Source: Bradyrhizobium diazoefficiens
GTDB taxonomy: Bacteria; Pseudomonadota; Alphaproteobacteria; Rhizobiales; Xanthobacteraceae
Assembly (NCBI RefSeq): GCF_018131185.1
Contig: NZ_JAFCJE010000005.1
Coordinates: 372,001-436,000 of the forward strand
DNA length: 64,000 nt
Direction: 5' to 3'
The position numbers and the translations under genes were made by a program. The notes under the pieces are model-generated. The model made no database searches. It was not told the origin of the DNA and saw nothing but the letters and a program-made list of their open reading frames with translations. This document shows positions 8,331 through 16,488 of this stretch, in pieces. The stretch's first letter is position 1, and each line of letters opens with the position of its first letter.

Positions 8331-10481
8331 ATGCGGACCAATCTTCCGGTCACGACCACCGAATATCCCATTACCGACGAAGCCCTCATCGTCTCTCGCA
8401 CCGATACGAAAGGGAAGCTGACCTACTTCAACGACCAGTTCGTCGAAGCCTCCGGATTTTCGGAGGCCGAGTTGATGGGGCAGCCTCACAACATCATCCG
8501 TCATCCGGACATGCCGCCCGCGGCCTTCGAAAATCTTTGGGCGACGCTGCAGCAGGGCAAGCCGTGGTCGGGTGCCGTGAAGAATCGGCGCAAGAACGGC
8601 GACTTCTACTGGGTGCTCGCGACGGCCTCTCCGATTCGGCAGAACGGACAGATCGTCGGATACAGTTCCATCCGCACCAAGCTGCCCGCCGACCAGCGCG
8701 CCGAGGCGGAACAAGTGTATGCGATGATCCGCGAGAACAAGCCGCACGGTTACAGGCTGGATGCCGGCATGCTTCGCCGGCGTTCGTTGCTTGATCGATT
8801 GGCCATCTTCACCGGCACGCTCAACGCGCGCCTGGTCACGCTTGTCACCATGCTCTCGTTGTTCTTGCTGGCGATCGGCGTCATGGGCTTGCAGGGGACG
8901 CGCCAGAGCAATTCGCGGCTGAAATCGATCTACGAAGACCGCGCGGTGCCGCTGGAACAGCTCTTCGAAATCAATGACCGGATGAGGGACAACACGGTGC
9001 TGCTGTTTGAGGCGGCCGCGAATGGACGGGCCGGAAAGCCGGTTGAAGGCCTCACAGCCAAGGTGAACGCCAACCTCGAGAAAGTCGGGAAGACCTGGGC
9101 CGAATACATGGCGACCTACCTCACGCCCGAAGAAAAAAGCATTGCCGACAGCTTCACGCCCAAGCGCGTGAATTATGTCGAGCACGGACTGAAGCCGGCG
9201 CTGTCGCTCTCCGCCGAGCGAAAGTACGAGGAACTCGCCGCCTTGCTGGCCGGGCGGGCGCGCGAGCTGTACGAGGCGGCGAAGGCCGATCTCGACAAGC
9301 TCGTGATGATCCAGGTCAAGGAGGCCAAGGCGGAATACGATGCGGCCGAATACGAATATGGCTGGTTGGTCGGCATTGCGATTGTTCTCCTGGTGACCAG
9401 CATCGCCATCGGCGGGCTCGTGAGCCGGCAAACCATCCGTGCCATCGTCCGCCCGCTTCAGCGCCTGAACGATGCCATGCTCAGCATCAATCAGGGCAAG
9501 CTCGACAATCGCATCGTCGTCGAACGAGACGACGAGCTCGGTGTGGCGCTGAGAAACCTGCAGACGCTGCAGGCGATCGTACGGTTCGACCGCGATGAAC
9601 TCGGCGCGACGCAGAGGCGGTCGGCTGCCCAGCGCAAGCTGGAGATGACCAAGCTCGCAGGGGATTTCGAAGGCGCCGTGGGCGAGATCATCGAGACCGT
9701 CTCGTCGGCATCGACCGAGCTGGAGGCCTCGGCGAACACGCTGACCTCGACCGCGGAGCACGGAGAGAAGCTTGCGACCATGGTCGCTGCGGCTTCCGAG
9801 GAGGCGTCCACCAACGTGCAATCCGTCGCGAGTGCGACGGAAGAGCTGTCGTCGTCCGTCAACGAAATCGGCCGGCAGGTCCAGGAGTCGGCGCGGATGG
9901 CCAATGAGGCGGTCGAGCAGGCCCGCCTCACCGATCAAAAGGTCGGTGAGCTCTCCAGGGCCGCGGCCCGGATCGGCGACGTGGTGGAGCTCATCAACAC
10001 GATCGCAGGCCAAACCAATCTGCTCGCGTTGAACGCAACGATCGAGGCCGCGCGGGCCGGCGAATCCGGCCGCGGCTTTGCCGTCGTCGCCTCCGAAGTA
10101 AAGGCCCTGGCCGAGCAGACGGCCAAAGCCACCGGCGAGATCTCCCAACAGATCACGGGCATTCAGGGCGCGACCCAGGACTCGGTCAACGCCATCAAGA
10201 TGATCGGCGGTACGATCAAGTCCTTGTCGGAAATCTCGTCGGCCATTGCTGCGGCGGTCGAGGAGCAGGGCGCGGCGACCAAGGAGATTGCGCGCAACGT
10301 CCAGCAGGCGGCTCAAGGCACGCACCAGGTCTCGTCGAATATCGCTGACGTCCAGCGCGGCGCGACCGAAACCGGCTCGGCCTCCACGCAGGTGCTCAGC
10401 GCAGCGAAAGCCCTTTCAACCGACAGCGATCGTCTGCGAACCGAAGTGGGCCGCTTTCTCGACAGCGTCAGGGCTGCCTGA
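8331..10481 (+). CDS. Aer-like PAS chemoreceptor (methyl-accepting chemotaxis protein)
   Basis: A 716-residue chemoreceptor. Residues about 15-125 are a PAS domain with the Aer signature GQPHNIIRHPDMP, which in Aer-type energy sensors binds FAD. Membrane helix 1 lies at about 165-190. The segment between 190 and 340 is a helical domain, helix 2 is at about 344-365, a HAMP domain follows to about 420, and the rest is an MCP signalling hairpin with the highly conserved tip LLALNATIEAARAGE..GRGFAVVASEVKALAEQT. No C-terminal methyltransferase-binding pentapeptide is seen. Unlike Escherichia coli Aer it has an extra extracytoplasmic-looking domain between two membrane helices. It is probably monocistronic and no che genes are nearby. 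Confidence 0.92.
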   Translation: MRTNLPVTTTEYPITDEALIVSRTDTKGKLTYFNDQFVEASGFSEAELMGQPHNIIRHPDMPPAAFENLWATLQQGKPWSGAVKNRRKNGDFYWVLATASPIRQNGQIVGYSSIRTKLPADQRAEAEQVYAMIRENKPHGYRLDAGMLRRRSLLDRLAIFTGTLNARLVTLVTMLSLFLLAIGVMGLQGTRQSNSRLKSIYEDRAVPLEQLFEINDRMRDNTVLLFEAAANGRAGKPVEGLTAKVNANLEKVGKTWAEYMATYLTPEEKSIADSFTPKRVNYVEHGLKPALSLSAERKYEELAALLAGRARELYEAAKADLDKLVMIQVKEAKAEYDAAEYEYGWLVGIAIVLLVTSIAIGGLVSRQTIRAIVRPLQRLNDAMLSINQGKLDNRIVVERDDELGVALRNLQTLQAIVRFDRDELGATQRRSAAQRKLEMTKLAGDFEGAVGEIIETVSSASTELEASANTLTSTAEHGEKLATMVAAASEEASTNVQSVASATEELSSSVNEIGRQVQESARMANEAVEQARLTDQKVGELSRAAARIGDVVELINTIAGQTNLLALNATIEAARAGESGRGFAVVASEVKALAEQTAKATGEISQQITGIQGATQDSVNAIKMIGGTIKSLSEISSAIAAAVEEQGAATKEIARNVQQAAQGTHQVSSNIADVQRGATETGSASTQVLSAAKALSTDSDRLRTEVGRFLDSVRAA

Positions 10482-10728
10482 ACGCCGCGAAGAGCCGCGA
10501 TCTGAAAGAACGCCGTCGTCCGCCTGCTGGGGACAACGGCTTGATCGGCAAAGCGCTTGCTCGATGTCGAGAAAGCGCCGGACCCCCGGCGAAACGGCCT
10601 TCGGGTGCCAGCCGGCGCCCGGCCTTCCCTGCGCCCTTGCTTTCAGAGGGCGTGAGACGAACGCAAAGCTCGGGCAAAACACGCCGCGAGGATGAGAAGG
10701 CATGTCTATCGCCAAACAGCGGCCTCGT
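10482..10728. other. Gene-free stretch with dispersed-repeat-like DNA
   Basis: Start of a 500-base gap between the chemoreceptor and the GST gene. All frames give short, Arg/Pro/Ser-rich spurious translations. The stretch around 10550-10700 (CCGGCGAAACGG..., GCGTGAGACGAACGCAAAGC, AAAACACGCCGCGAGGATGAG) resembles short intergenic repeats I associate with Bradyrhizobium genomes. This is recall, not a computed match. I see no promoter, RNA gene or credible coding sequence. Confidence 0.4.
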
Positions 10729-10868
10729 GCCCCGGACGCAGCGCAGCGCGCCGCGTCTTCGCTGCGTGGTGCGCTGCAGAGCCGGGGCCCATGCATCAGC
10801 GGAATGTGGAACCCTCTGGGTCCCGGCTCTGCGCCGCAACGCGAAGGACGTTGCAGCGCGTCCGGGAC
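10729..10868. repeat. Double-hairpin palindromic intergenic repeat
   Basis: Two adjacent imperfect hairpins. The first runs 10729-10788, closed by GCCCCGG at 10729-10735 and CCGGGGC at 10782-10788, with GCAGCGC/GCGCTGC inner arms. The second runs 10820-10868, closed by GTCCCGG at 10820-10826 and CCGGGAC at 10862-10868, with GCAACG (10836) and CGTTGC (10849) forming the inner stem. The composition and paired hairpins match the style of palindromic repeats scattered between genes in Bradyrhizobium and Rhodopseudomonas. Related fragments lie near 12423 and 26200 in this window. Function unknown. Confidence 0.55.
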
Positions 10869-10981
10869 ACGAGAAAGGCGATGCCATCGCAAAACACGCC
10901 ATCAAACGCAGACGCCGCCCCGGCCTTGTCGGCGGGGACGACGTCTTGATCGAGGACGAGCGATGCGGAGTCCAATCCGGC

Positions 10982-11626
10982 CTAAGCCGCCGCCTTCTTG
11001 CGTGCCTGCTCGGCCTTGTACAGCTCGAACTCCTCCGCAATCGCCTTGGCAAAGGAGGGGCGCTGGCGCATGCGTTCATAATACGCCTTCAAATTCGGCC
11101 ATTTCGCGAGCTCGATCGGCGGCGTCGCCATGGTCCAGTTGATGACCGTGACGAGATAGGCGTCGGCGACGCTGAAATGGTCGAGCAGGAAGTCGCGACC
11201 CTTCAGATGATTGTCGAGATAGTCGAGCCGCGACAGGTTCTTCTCCAGGGCATAGGCCTTGGCCTCCTGCGGCGCCTTGCGGTCGAGCAGGGGAACGAAC
11301 AGGCTCTTGTGCAGCTCTGTGCCCACGAAGCACAGCCATTGATGCAGCCGCGTGCGCTCGATGCCCGCGGTGGCGCCGAGCCCGGATTGCGGGAAGCGGT
11401 CGGCGACGTATTGCAGGATCGCCGCGTTCTCGGTCAGCACCACGCCCTCGTCGGTGCGCAGCGTCGGCACCAGGCCGATCGGATTGACGGCTCGAAAGTC
11501 CGAGCCGTCGCTCAGCACTGTCTTGGTCGGCGGGTCGACCTCGAGATAGTTCGCCTCGGCGCCGGCTTCGTACAGCGCCACGCGCGTCGCCATGGAGCAG
11601 GCGAGCGGCGAGAAATAGAGATCCAT
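10982..11626 (-). CDS. Glutathione S-transferase family protein
   Basis: A 214-residue GST. The N-terminal thioredoxin-like domain begins MDLYFSPLACSMATRVALYEAG, with the Ser in SPLACS placed as in beta-class and related bacterial GSTs, and continues to the cis-proline and glutathione-binding block VPTLRTDEGVVLTENAAILQYV near residue 60. The all-helical C-terminal domain follows. The start at 11626 has an AAGGAGG site just upstream and matches family alignment; a longer frame to 11773 would run through the operator region. It is divergent from a TetR gene 103 bases away, with two matching operators between them, so it is probably repressed by that regulator and induced by an electrophile. Confidence 0.9.
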   Translation of the reverse strand: MDLYFSPLACSMATRVALYEAGAEANYLEVDPPTKTVLSDGSDFRAVNPIGLVPTLRTDEGVVLTENAAILQYVADRFPQSGLGATAGIERTRLHQWLCFVGTELHKSLFVPLLDRKAPQEAKAYALEKNLSRLDYLDNHLKGRDFLLDHFSVADAYLVTVINWTMATPPIELAKWPNLKAYYERMRQRPSFAKAIAEEFELYKAEQARKKAAA

Positions 11627-11676
11627 CTGTAGCCTCCTTGGGCACTCCTTGAGATTTTCGCTCAACCCGGCCAGAT

Positions 11677-11744
11677 TGATTTTTGTACTGTCTTGCATAA
11701 TATGGGGTGGGTCAAGGATTATTTGCAAAATGGTACAAAAATCA
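11677..11744. promoter_or_regulatory. Paired TetR operator dyads in the GST/tetR divergent promoter
   Basis: Two 21-base arms in inverted orientation, 11677-11697 and 11724-11744, match at 18 of 21 positions when one is reverse-complemented. Each arm also holds its own imperfect dyad of the form TTTGTA-N6-TGCAAA (left TTTGTA/TGCATA, right TTTGCA/TACAAA). The right arm overlaps the ATG of tetR at 11730, the left arm lies about 50 bases ahead of the GST start. The layout is what is expected of a TetR repressor controlling itself and the divergent GST gene. Binding is inferred. Confidence 0.7.
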
Positions 11745-12416
11745 AAGCCGCCAGCTGCTGCCAGCGAGCGCAAGCACCGCGGCGAACCCGAGCGCCGCGG
11801 CGAACCTAAGCGCCGCGGCCGGCCGCGCGCCTACGAGCCCGAAGTCGCGCTCGGCAAGGCGCTGGACCTGTTCCGCAAGCAGGGCTTTGCCGCGACCTCG
11901 CTCGATGATCTCAGCGAGGCGACCGGGATGAATCGCCCGAGCCTCTACGGCGCCTTCGGCGACAAGCGCGAGCTCTACATCAAGAGCTATCAGCGCTATC
12001 GCGAGGAGGCCCGTGCCGCGATGGTCGAGATCTTTCGACAGGAGATGCCGGTGCGCCAACGTCTCGAGCGCATCTTCGCCTGTGCGCTGAACATCTATCT
12101 GTCCGGCGAGTCTGGCCCGCGCGGTTGCTTCACGGTGGTGACCGCGGCCTCTGAGGCGGTGAGTGATCCAGACATCCGCGCCATGGTGCTCGACGGTCTC
12201 ACCGAACTCGACAAGGGCTTCACGAATTGCTTCCGCCGCGCCAAGGACAACGGCGAATTGCCGGAAAGTGCGGATCCGGTCGTGCTGGCGCAGATCGCAT
12301 CAGCCACCATCCACACCATCGCCATCCGCTCGCGCGCGCGCGTGTCGCGCAAGGACCTCGAGGCCATCGTGAAGGGTGCGATCGACGTGATGTTGGGCGC
12401 GGGCTCCAAGACCTGA
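11730..12416 (+). CDS. TetR/AcrR-family transcriptional repressor
   Basis: A 228-residue regulator. A basic, low-complexity N-terminus contains three near-repeats of RGEP/RGRP encoded by an 18-base direct repeat (about 11776-11830). The TetR helix-turn-helix follows at about residues 40-90 (ALDLFRKQGFAATSLDDLSEATGMNRPSLYGAFGDKRELY). The C-terminal helical ligand domain has CAL..YLSGESGPRGCFTV, as in the TetR_C_6/YxaF-type group. The ATG at 11730 sits inside the right operator arm; longer starts upstream read through the operator. It most likely represses the divergent GST gene. The inducer is unknown. Confidence 0.88.
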   Translation: MVQKSKPPAAASERKHRGEPERRGEPKRRGRPRAYEPEVALGKALDLFRKQGFAATSLDDLSEATGMNRPSLYGAFGDKRELYIKSYQRYREEARAAMVEIFRQEMPVRQRLERIFACALNIYLSGESGPRGCFTVVTAASEAVSDPDIRAMVLDGLTELDKGFTNCFRRAKDNGELPESADPVVLAQIASATIHTIAIRSRARVSRKDLEAIVKGAIDVMLGAGSKT

Positions 12417-12422
12417 GCTGTC

Positions 12423-12462
12423 GTCCCGGACAAGCGCACCTAAGCGCGCGCAGATCCGGGAC
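12423..12462. repeat. Short palindromic intergenic repeat
   Basis: Inverted arms GTCCCGGA (12423-12430) and TCCGGGAC (12455-12462) enclose a GC-rich loop, followed by CCATAACCACAAG. This arrangement resembles a dispersed intergenic element of Bradyrhizobium genomes. It lies between convergent genes (tetR and the dehydrogenase) and could also act as a weak bidirectional terminator, though no T-run follows. Confidence 0.5.
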
Positions 12463-12525
12463 CCATAACCACAAGAAGTGGTTTGGCGAGGATTCGGAGC
12501 AATAGCGTTCGCGAAATCCCGAGGC

Positions 12526-13491
12526 CTAATACCCCCTTGCGCGGTCCACCACGTTCTCCAGCGCACCGCCTGCCTCGAACCGCGTGATCTGCTCGGCAAC
12601 ATAGGCCGAGATCGCGTCCGCGTCGGTGTCGGCGGCATTGTGCGGCGTCAGCAACACCTTGGGATGAGTCCAGAACCGGCTGTCCGCCGGCTGCGGCTCC
12701 TGCACGAAGACGTCCAGCGAGACGGCGCCCAGCGTGCCGTCGTCGAGGCAGGCCAGGATGTCGGCTTCGTTCTGAAGACCGCCGCGGCCGGCATTGATCA
12801 GCACCGGCGCACCGAGCGGGCTATCGCGGTTGAGCTTTGTGAAGACGTCGCGGTTGAGGATGCCGTGCGTGTCGGGCGTCAGCGGCAGCAGGCAGACCAG
12901 GATGTCGGTCTTGCGCAGGAAGGCATTCATTCCGTCGGTGCCGTGGAAGCATTCGACGCCCTCGATCGCGCGGGGGCTGCGGCTCCAGCCGGCGACACGG
13001 AAGCCGAGCCGCCGCAGCACGTCGGCCGCGTCCGCGCCTAAGGTGCCAAGCCCCATGACGCCAACCGTGACGGCACTCGCCGGCCATTGATATCTGGGCT
13101 CCCAGCGCTTCGCGCGCTGAGAGTCCCGCAGATACAGCTCCTGACGATGGTGCATCAGCACGTGCAGCACGACATATTCGGTCATGCGGTTGGTGAGATC
13201 GGGCACGGCGACGCGGACCAGCGGCACATCGGGCAGGCTCTTGTCGGCCATCAGCGCATCGACGCCGGCGCCGAGATTGAAGATCGCCCGCAGATTAGGG
13301 AAGGCGGCGAGAGCGCCCGGCACCGGCTTCCACACCGTGGCATAGTGCACCTCGGCCGGATCGAGGGAAGCATCGGGCAGCAGCACCACGCGGCGGCCGC
13401 CGCAGACCGCATCGAACCGGGTCTTCCAGCGCTCCGGAAGCCAGTTCTGCTGCGTGCTGTTGATCAGGACGGCCAGTGTGCCCGTGCTCAT
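12526..13491 (-). CDS. ghrA: Glyoxylate/hydroxypyruvate reductase A-like D-2-hydroxyacid dehydrogenase
   Basis: A 321-residue member of the D-isomer-specific 2-hydroxyacid dehydrogenases. The central Rossmann domain has GVMGLGTLGADAADVLRRLGF near residue 140. The catalytic triad positions are recognisable as the Arg in INAGRGGLQNEADI, the Glu in VFVQEPQP and the His in LLTPHNAAD. The short N-terminal domain and WLPERW start resemble GhrA, which reduces glyoxylate and hydroxypyruvate with NADPH. The gene stands alone, convergent with tetR and divergent from the YCII gene. GhrA rather than a sibling activity is a family-level inference. Confidence 0.88.
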   Translation of the reverse strand: MSTGTLAVLINSTQQNWLPERWKTRFDAVCGGRRVVLLPDASLDPAEVHYATVWKPVPGALAAFPNLRAIFNLGAGVDALMADKSLPDVPLVRVAVPDLTNRMTEYVVLHVLMHHRQELYLRDSQRAKRWEPRYQWPASAVTVGVMGLGTLGADAADVLRRLGFRVAGWSRSPRAIEGVECFHGTDGMNAFLRKTDILVCLLPLTPDTHGILNRDVFTKLNRDSPLGAPVLINAGRGGLQNEADILACLDDGTLGAVSLDVFVQEPQPADSRFWTHPKVLLTPHNAADTDADAISAYVAEQITRFEAGGALENVVDRARGY

Positions 13492-13630
13492 TCGAAGTGC
13501 CTCTCAGGTTCCGCTCAGGAAGGCCCTCCTTGGCACGACCTGCCGGATATTTCCTGCTATTTTTTTCCGCAGCCCTGTCGGCCCGGGGCATAGTCAACCG
13601 TCTTCAGAACAGACGAGGAAAGTGTCGCCC

Positions 13631-13999
13631 ATGCTTTATGCAATCCTTTGCTATCACGATGAGGACTTCGTCGGCTCCTGGAGCAAGGAGCAGGACGAGG
13701 CCGTGATGAAGAAGCTCGCCGTGGTGCAGGAGAATCTCACCAAGCAAGGCCGGCTCGGGCCGGTCGCACGGCTGCTGCCGACCACGGCGGCGGCGACCTT
13801 GCGCAAGGAAGACCCGCCGCTGGTGCTCGACGGCCCCTATGCCGAGACCAAGGAGCAGTTGCTCGGCTTCTACATCGTCGACTGCAAGAATCTCGACGAG
13901 GCCCTCGACGTCGCCCGCGACCTCGGCGCGGCCAATCCCGGCGGCGCCTATGAGGTGCGTCCCGTCGGCGTGTTCCGGCCCGGAGGAAATTTGACGTGA
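13631..13999 (+). CDS. YCII/DGPF-domain protein, partner of the ECF42 sigma factor
   Basis: A 122-residue YCII-related protein with the diagnostic DGP(F/Y) motif (LVLDGPYAETKEQLLGFYIVDC) near residue 75. DGPF proteins are encoded next to ECF42 sigma factors and may be their regulon members or sensors, with biochemical function unsettled. The ATG at 13631 begins the conserved MLYAILCYHD strand; earlier in-frame codons give unconserved sequence. Its TGA overlaps the GTG start of the sigma gene by four bases (GTGA), so translation of the two is coupled. Confidence 0.88.
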   Translation: MLYAILCYHDEDFVGSWSKEQDEAVMKKLAVVQENLTKQGRLGPVARLLPTTAAATLRKEDPPLVLDGPYAETKEQLLGFYIVDCKNLDEALDVARDLGAANPGGAYEVRPVGVFRPGGNLT

Positions 14000-15282
14000 G
14001 CGAGGCCGACACCGCCTGGATCGAGACCGCGCTGACCTCTGCGCGACCCCAGGCGGTCGGCGCGCTGCTGCGCTATTTCCGCGATCTCGATACCGCCGAG
14101 GAGGCGTTCCAGAACGCGTCCCTGCGCGCACTCAAGTCCTGGCCGCAGAACGGGCCTCCGCGCGATCCTGCGGCCTGGCTGATCATGGTCGGCCGCAATG
14201 CCGCCATCGACGAGGTGCGCAGGACCCGCAAGCAGCAGCCGCTGCCGGACGACGATCAGGCGATCTCCGATCTGGACGACGCCGAAGGCGCGCTGGCCGA
14301 GCGGCTCGACGGCTCGCACTATCGCGACGACATTTTGCGCCTGATGTTCATCTGCTGCCATCCTCAATTGCCGGCGACGCAGCAGATCGCGCTGGCGTTG
14401 CGCATCGTCTCGGGCCTCACGGTGAAGCAGATCGCGCGCGCCTTCCTGGTTTCGGACGCGGCGATGGAGCAGCGCATCACCCGCGCCAAGGCAAAGGTCG
14501 CGGAGGCGGGAACGCCGTTCGAAGCGCCCGGCGCGGTCGAGCGCTCCGAGCGGCTCGCCGGCGTCGCGGCGATGATCTACCTGATCTTCAACGAGGGCTA
14601 TTCCACCACTGGCGATACCGCCGAGATCAGAAAGCCGCTCTGCGAAGAGGCGATCCGGCTGGCCCGGCTGCTGCTGCGGTTGTTCCCGAGCGAGCCGGAG
14701 ATCATGGGGCTCGCGGCGCTCATCCTGCTGCAGCATGCGCGCAGCGCCGCGCGCTTTGCCGCTGACGGGTCGGTGATCCTGCTCGACGACCAGGACCGTT
14801 CGTTGTGGAACGGCACCATGATTGCCGAAGGCCTCGCCCTGATCGACAAGGCGATGCGACACCGCCGCAGCGGACCCTATCAGATCCAGGCCGCGATCGC
14901 CGCGCTGCATGCCCGCGCAGCGACGCCGCAGGAGACCGACTGGACGCAGATCGACCTGCTCTACGGCGCGCTCGAGATCGTGCAGCCGTCTCCCGTGGTG
15001 ACGCTCAACCGCGCCGTCGCGGTCTCCAAGGTGCGGGGGCCGCAGGCCGCACTCGACCTGATCGAGCCCTTGGCGCCGAAGCTCGCCAACTACTTCCATT
15101 TCTTCGGTGTGCGCGGCGCCTTCCTGATGCAGCTCGGCCGCAACGACGAGGCCCGCATCGCCTTCGACCGCGCCATTGCGCTCGCCAACACGTCCGCGGA
15201 GGCCGCCCACATCCGCATGCATCTCGATCGCCTGATCCGGGACAGCCAGCCGAAGCCGAAGGAAAGCGCGAAGGCGACGTGA
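13996..15282 (+). CDS. ECF42-type RNA polymerase sigma factor with long C-terminal extension
   Basis: A 428-residue ECF sigma factor. Region 2 is at about residues 15-85 (LDTAEEAFQNASLRALKSWP, then AWLIMVGRNAAIDEVRR) and region 4 at about 115-170 (RIVSGLTVKQIARAFLVSDAAMEQRITRAKAKV). It is followed by a roughly 230-residue DUF6596/TPR-like extension instead of an anti-sigma factor. That layout plus the coupled DGPF gene defines the ECF42 group, in which the extension is thought to control activity. The GTG at 13996 overlaps the preceding stop. No anti-sigma gene is adjacent. Target promoters were not identified here. Confidence 0.92.
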   Translation: MSEADTAWIETALTSARPQAVGALLRYFRDLDTAEEAFQNASLRALKSWPQNGPPRDPAAWLIMVGRNAAIDEVRRTRKQQPLPDDDQAISDLDDAEGALAERLDGSHYRDDILRLMFICCHPQLPATQQIALALRIVSGLTVKQIARAFLVSDAAMEQRITRAKAKVAEAGTPFEAPGAVERSERLAGVAAMIYLIFNEGYSTTGDTAEIRKPLCEEAIRLARLLLRLFPSEPEIMGLAALILLQHARSAARFAADGSVILLDDQDRSLWNGTMIAEGLALIDKAMRHRRSGPYQIQAAIAALHARAATPQETDWTQIDLLYGALEIVQPSPVVTLNRAVAVSKVRGPQAALDLIEPLAPKLANYFHFFGVRGAFLMQLGRNDEARIAFDRAIALANTSAEAAHIRMHLDRLIRDSQPKPKESAKAT

Positions 15283-15291
15283 CGGTTCTCC

Positions 15292-15390
15292 GTCATTCCG
15301 GGGCACCCAAGGAGTGAACCCGGAAGCTCGAGATTCTCAGGTGCGCAATTGCGCACCGGAGTTCGATGCTTCGCACCACCCCGGAATGAC
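15292..15390. repeat. 99-bp element with perfect inverted ends and central palindrome
   Basis: A compact element bounded by perfect 12-base inverted repeats, GTCATTCCGGGG at 15292-15303 and CCCCGGAATGAC at 15379-15390. An exact 18-base palindrome GGTGCGCAATTGCGCACC lies inside at 15340-15357. It starts ten bases after the sigma-factor stop. It can fold as a cruciform or a transcript-end structure. The central palindrome is one I associate with Bradyrhizobium intergenic repeats. It encodes nothing. It could be a small non-autonomous (MITE-like) or REP-type repeat. Confidence 0.65.
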
Positions 15391-15470
15391 AATCAAGAAA
15401 TTCATTCCGGCAACTTGTCGGCTCCTGCCGTTCCCGTTCGTCCTAAGCCCGTATCGCAGGGGAGCCGCTC

Positions 15471-16010
15471 ATGTTGAAAGCCATTGCCGTCATCGCCGTC
15501 GTCCTCACGGCCGGAATTGCGGGCATCCTTGTCTTTGCCCTGACGAAACCCGATACAATCCGCGTCGAGCGCAGTCTCGCCGTGAAAGCGCCCGCCGATG
15601 CGATCTATCCGATCGTCGCCGATTTTCGCCGCTGGACCGGCTGGTCGCCCTATGAGAATCGCGATCCCGCCATGAAACGAAGCTTCGGCGGACCTGGGGA
15701 AGGCAAGGGCGCGACCTATGCCTGGGACGGCAACAACAATGTCGGCGCCGGCCACATGGAGATCCTGGAGGCGAGCGGACCCTCGAAGCTCCGGATCAAG
15801 CTCGATTTCGAGCGGCCGTTCGAGGGCCACAACACCGCCGAGTTCACCTTTGTGCCGCAAGGCGATGCCACACTGGTCACATGGTCGATGTATGGCCCGG
15901 CCCCGTTCGTCTCGAAAGTGATGCAGGTGTTCATCAACATGGACAGCATGATCGGCAAGGATTTCGAGGCCGGCCTCGCCAACCTGAAGAAGCTCACCGA
16001 GAAGCAATAA
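15471..16010 (+). CDS. SRPBCC-family (polyketide cyclase/START-like) protein
   Basis: A 179-residue protein with one N-terminal membrane-spanning or signal helix (residues 1-25, IAVIAVVLTAGIAGILVFAL) followed by an SRPBCC domain that starts with the standard RVERSLAVKAPADAIYPIVADFRRWTGWSPYE strand-helix. SRPBCC folds bind hydrophobic ligands, and the ligand here is unknown. An N-terminal anchor suggests it is tethered to the inner membrane facing the periplasm. It lies 30 bases before a VOC gene on the same strand and both follow the ECF42 sigma gene, so they may belong to that regulon, which is inference. Confidence 0.85.
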   Translation: MLKAIAVIAVVLTAGIAGILVFALTKPDTIRVERSLAVKAPADAIYPIVADFRRWTGWSPYENRDPAMKRSFGGPGEGKGATYAWDGNNNVGAGHMEILEASGPSKLRIKLDFERPFEGHNTAEFTFVPQGDATLVTWSMYGPAPFVSKVMQVFINMDSMIGKDFEAGLANLKKLTEKQ

Positions 16011-16040
16011 GCCCCACTGCCAACGAAAAGGAGAGAAACG

Positions 16041-16454
16041 ATGCTCAATCCCTATCTGTTCTATCAGGACAATTGCGAAGCAGCGTTCAACTATTACGCC
16101 AAGGTTCTCGGCGGCAAGATCGATGCGATGATGCGCGCCTCGGACGCACCGCCGGAGGTGCCCGCCACGCCAGGACGCGAAAAGATGATCATGCATGCCC
16201 GGATGTCGCTGCCCGACGGCACCGTGCTGATGGCTTCCGACGTGCCGCCGGAGCATTTCCAGAAGCCGCAGGGCTTCTCGATCTCGATCACGGTCAGGGA
16301 TCCCGCCGATGGCGAACGCAAGTTCAACGCGCTCGCCGATGGCGGCGCCGTCAACATGCCGTTCAGCAAGACGTTCTGGGCCAAGGGCTTCGGCATGTGC
16401 GTCGACAAGTTCGGCATCCCCTGGATGGTGAACTGCCCCGCGGAAGGAATGTGA
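16041..16454 (+). CDS. VOC-family (PhnB/glyoxalase-like) protein
   Basis: A 137-residue vicinal-oxygen-chelate protein of the PhnB-like type: MLNPYLFYQDNCEAAFNYYAKVLGGKI at the start, HARMSLPDGTVLMASDVPPE in the middle and the closing FGMCVDKFGIPWMVNC. PhnB-like proteins are common companions of ECF sigma and DGPF genes and usually lack a proven reaction. A good Shine-Dalgarno (AAGGAGAG) precedes the ATG. It probably forms a two-gene unit with the SRPBCC gene. Confidence 0.88.
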   Translation: MLNPYLFYQDNCEAAFNYYAKVLGGKIDAMMRASDAPPEVPATPGREKMIMHARMSLPDGTVLMASDVPPEHFQKPQGFSISITVRDPADGERKFNALADGGAVNMPFSKTFWAKGFGMCVDKFGIPWMVNCPAEGM

Positions 16455-16488
16455 CGGTCGCGACCGTCCGCATGTTTTGTCGAGTTTG

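Noticed and set aside
8280..10325. Long antisense frame of 681 codons opposite the Aer-like chemoreceptor
   Set aside because: It is the codon-bias shadow of a high-GC coding gene. It is Arg/Gly/His-rich with no family match, and the sense frame has full PAS, HAMP and MCP domains.
12478..13041. Plus-strand frame of 187 codons over the dehydrogenase
   Set aside because: It lies opposite the ghrA-like gene and has no recognisable domain.
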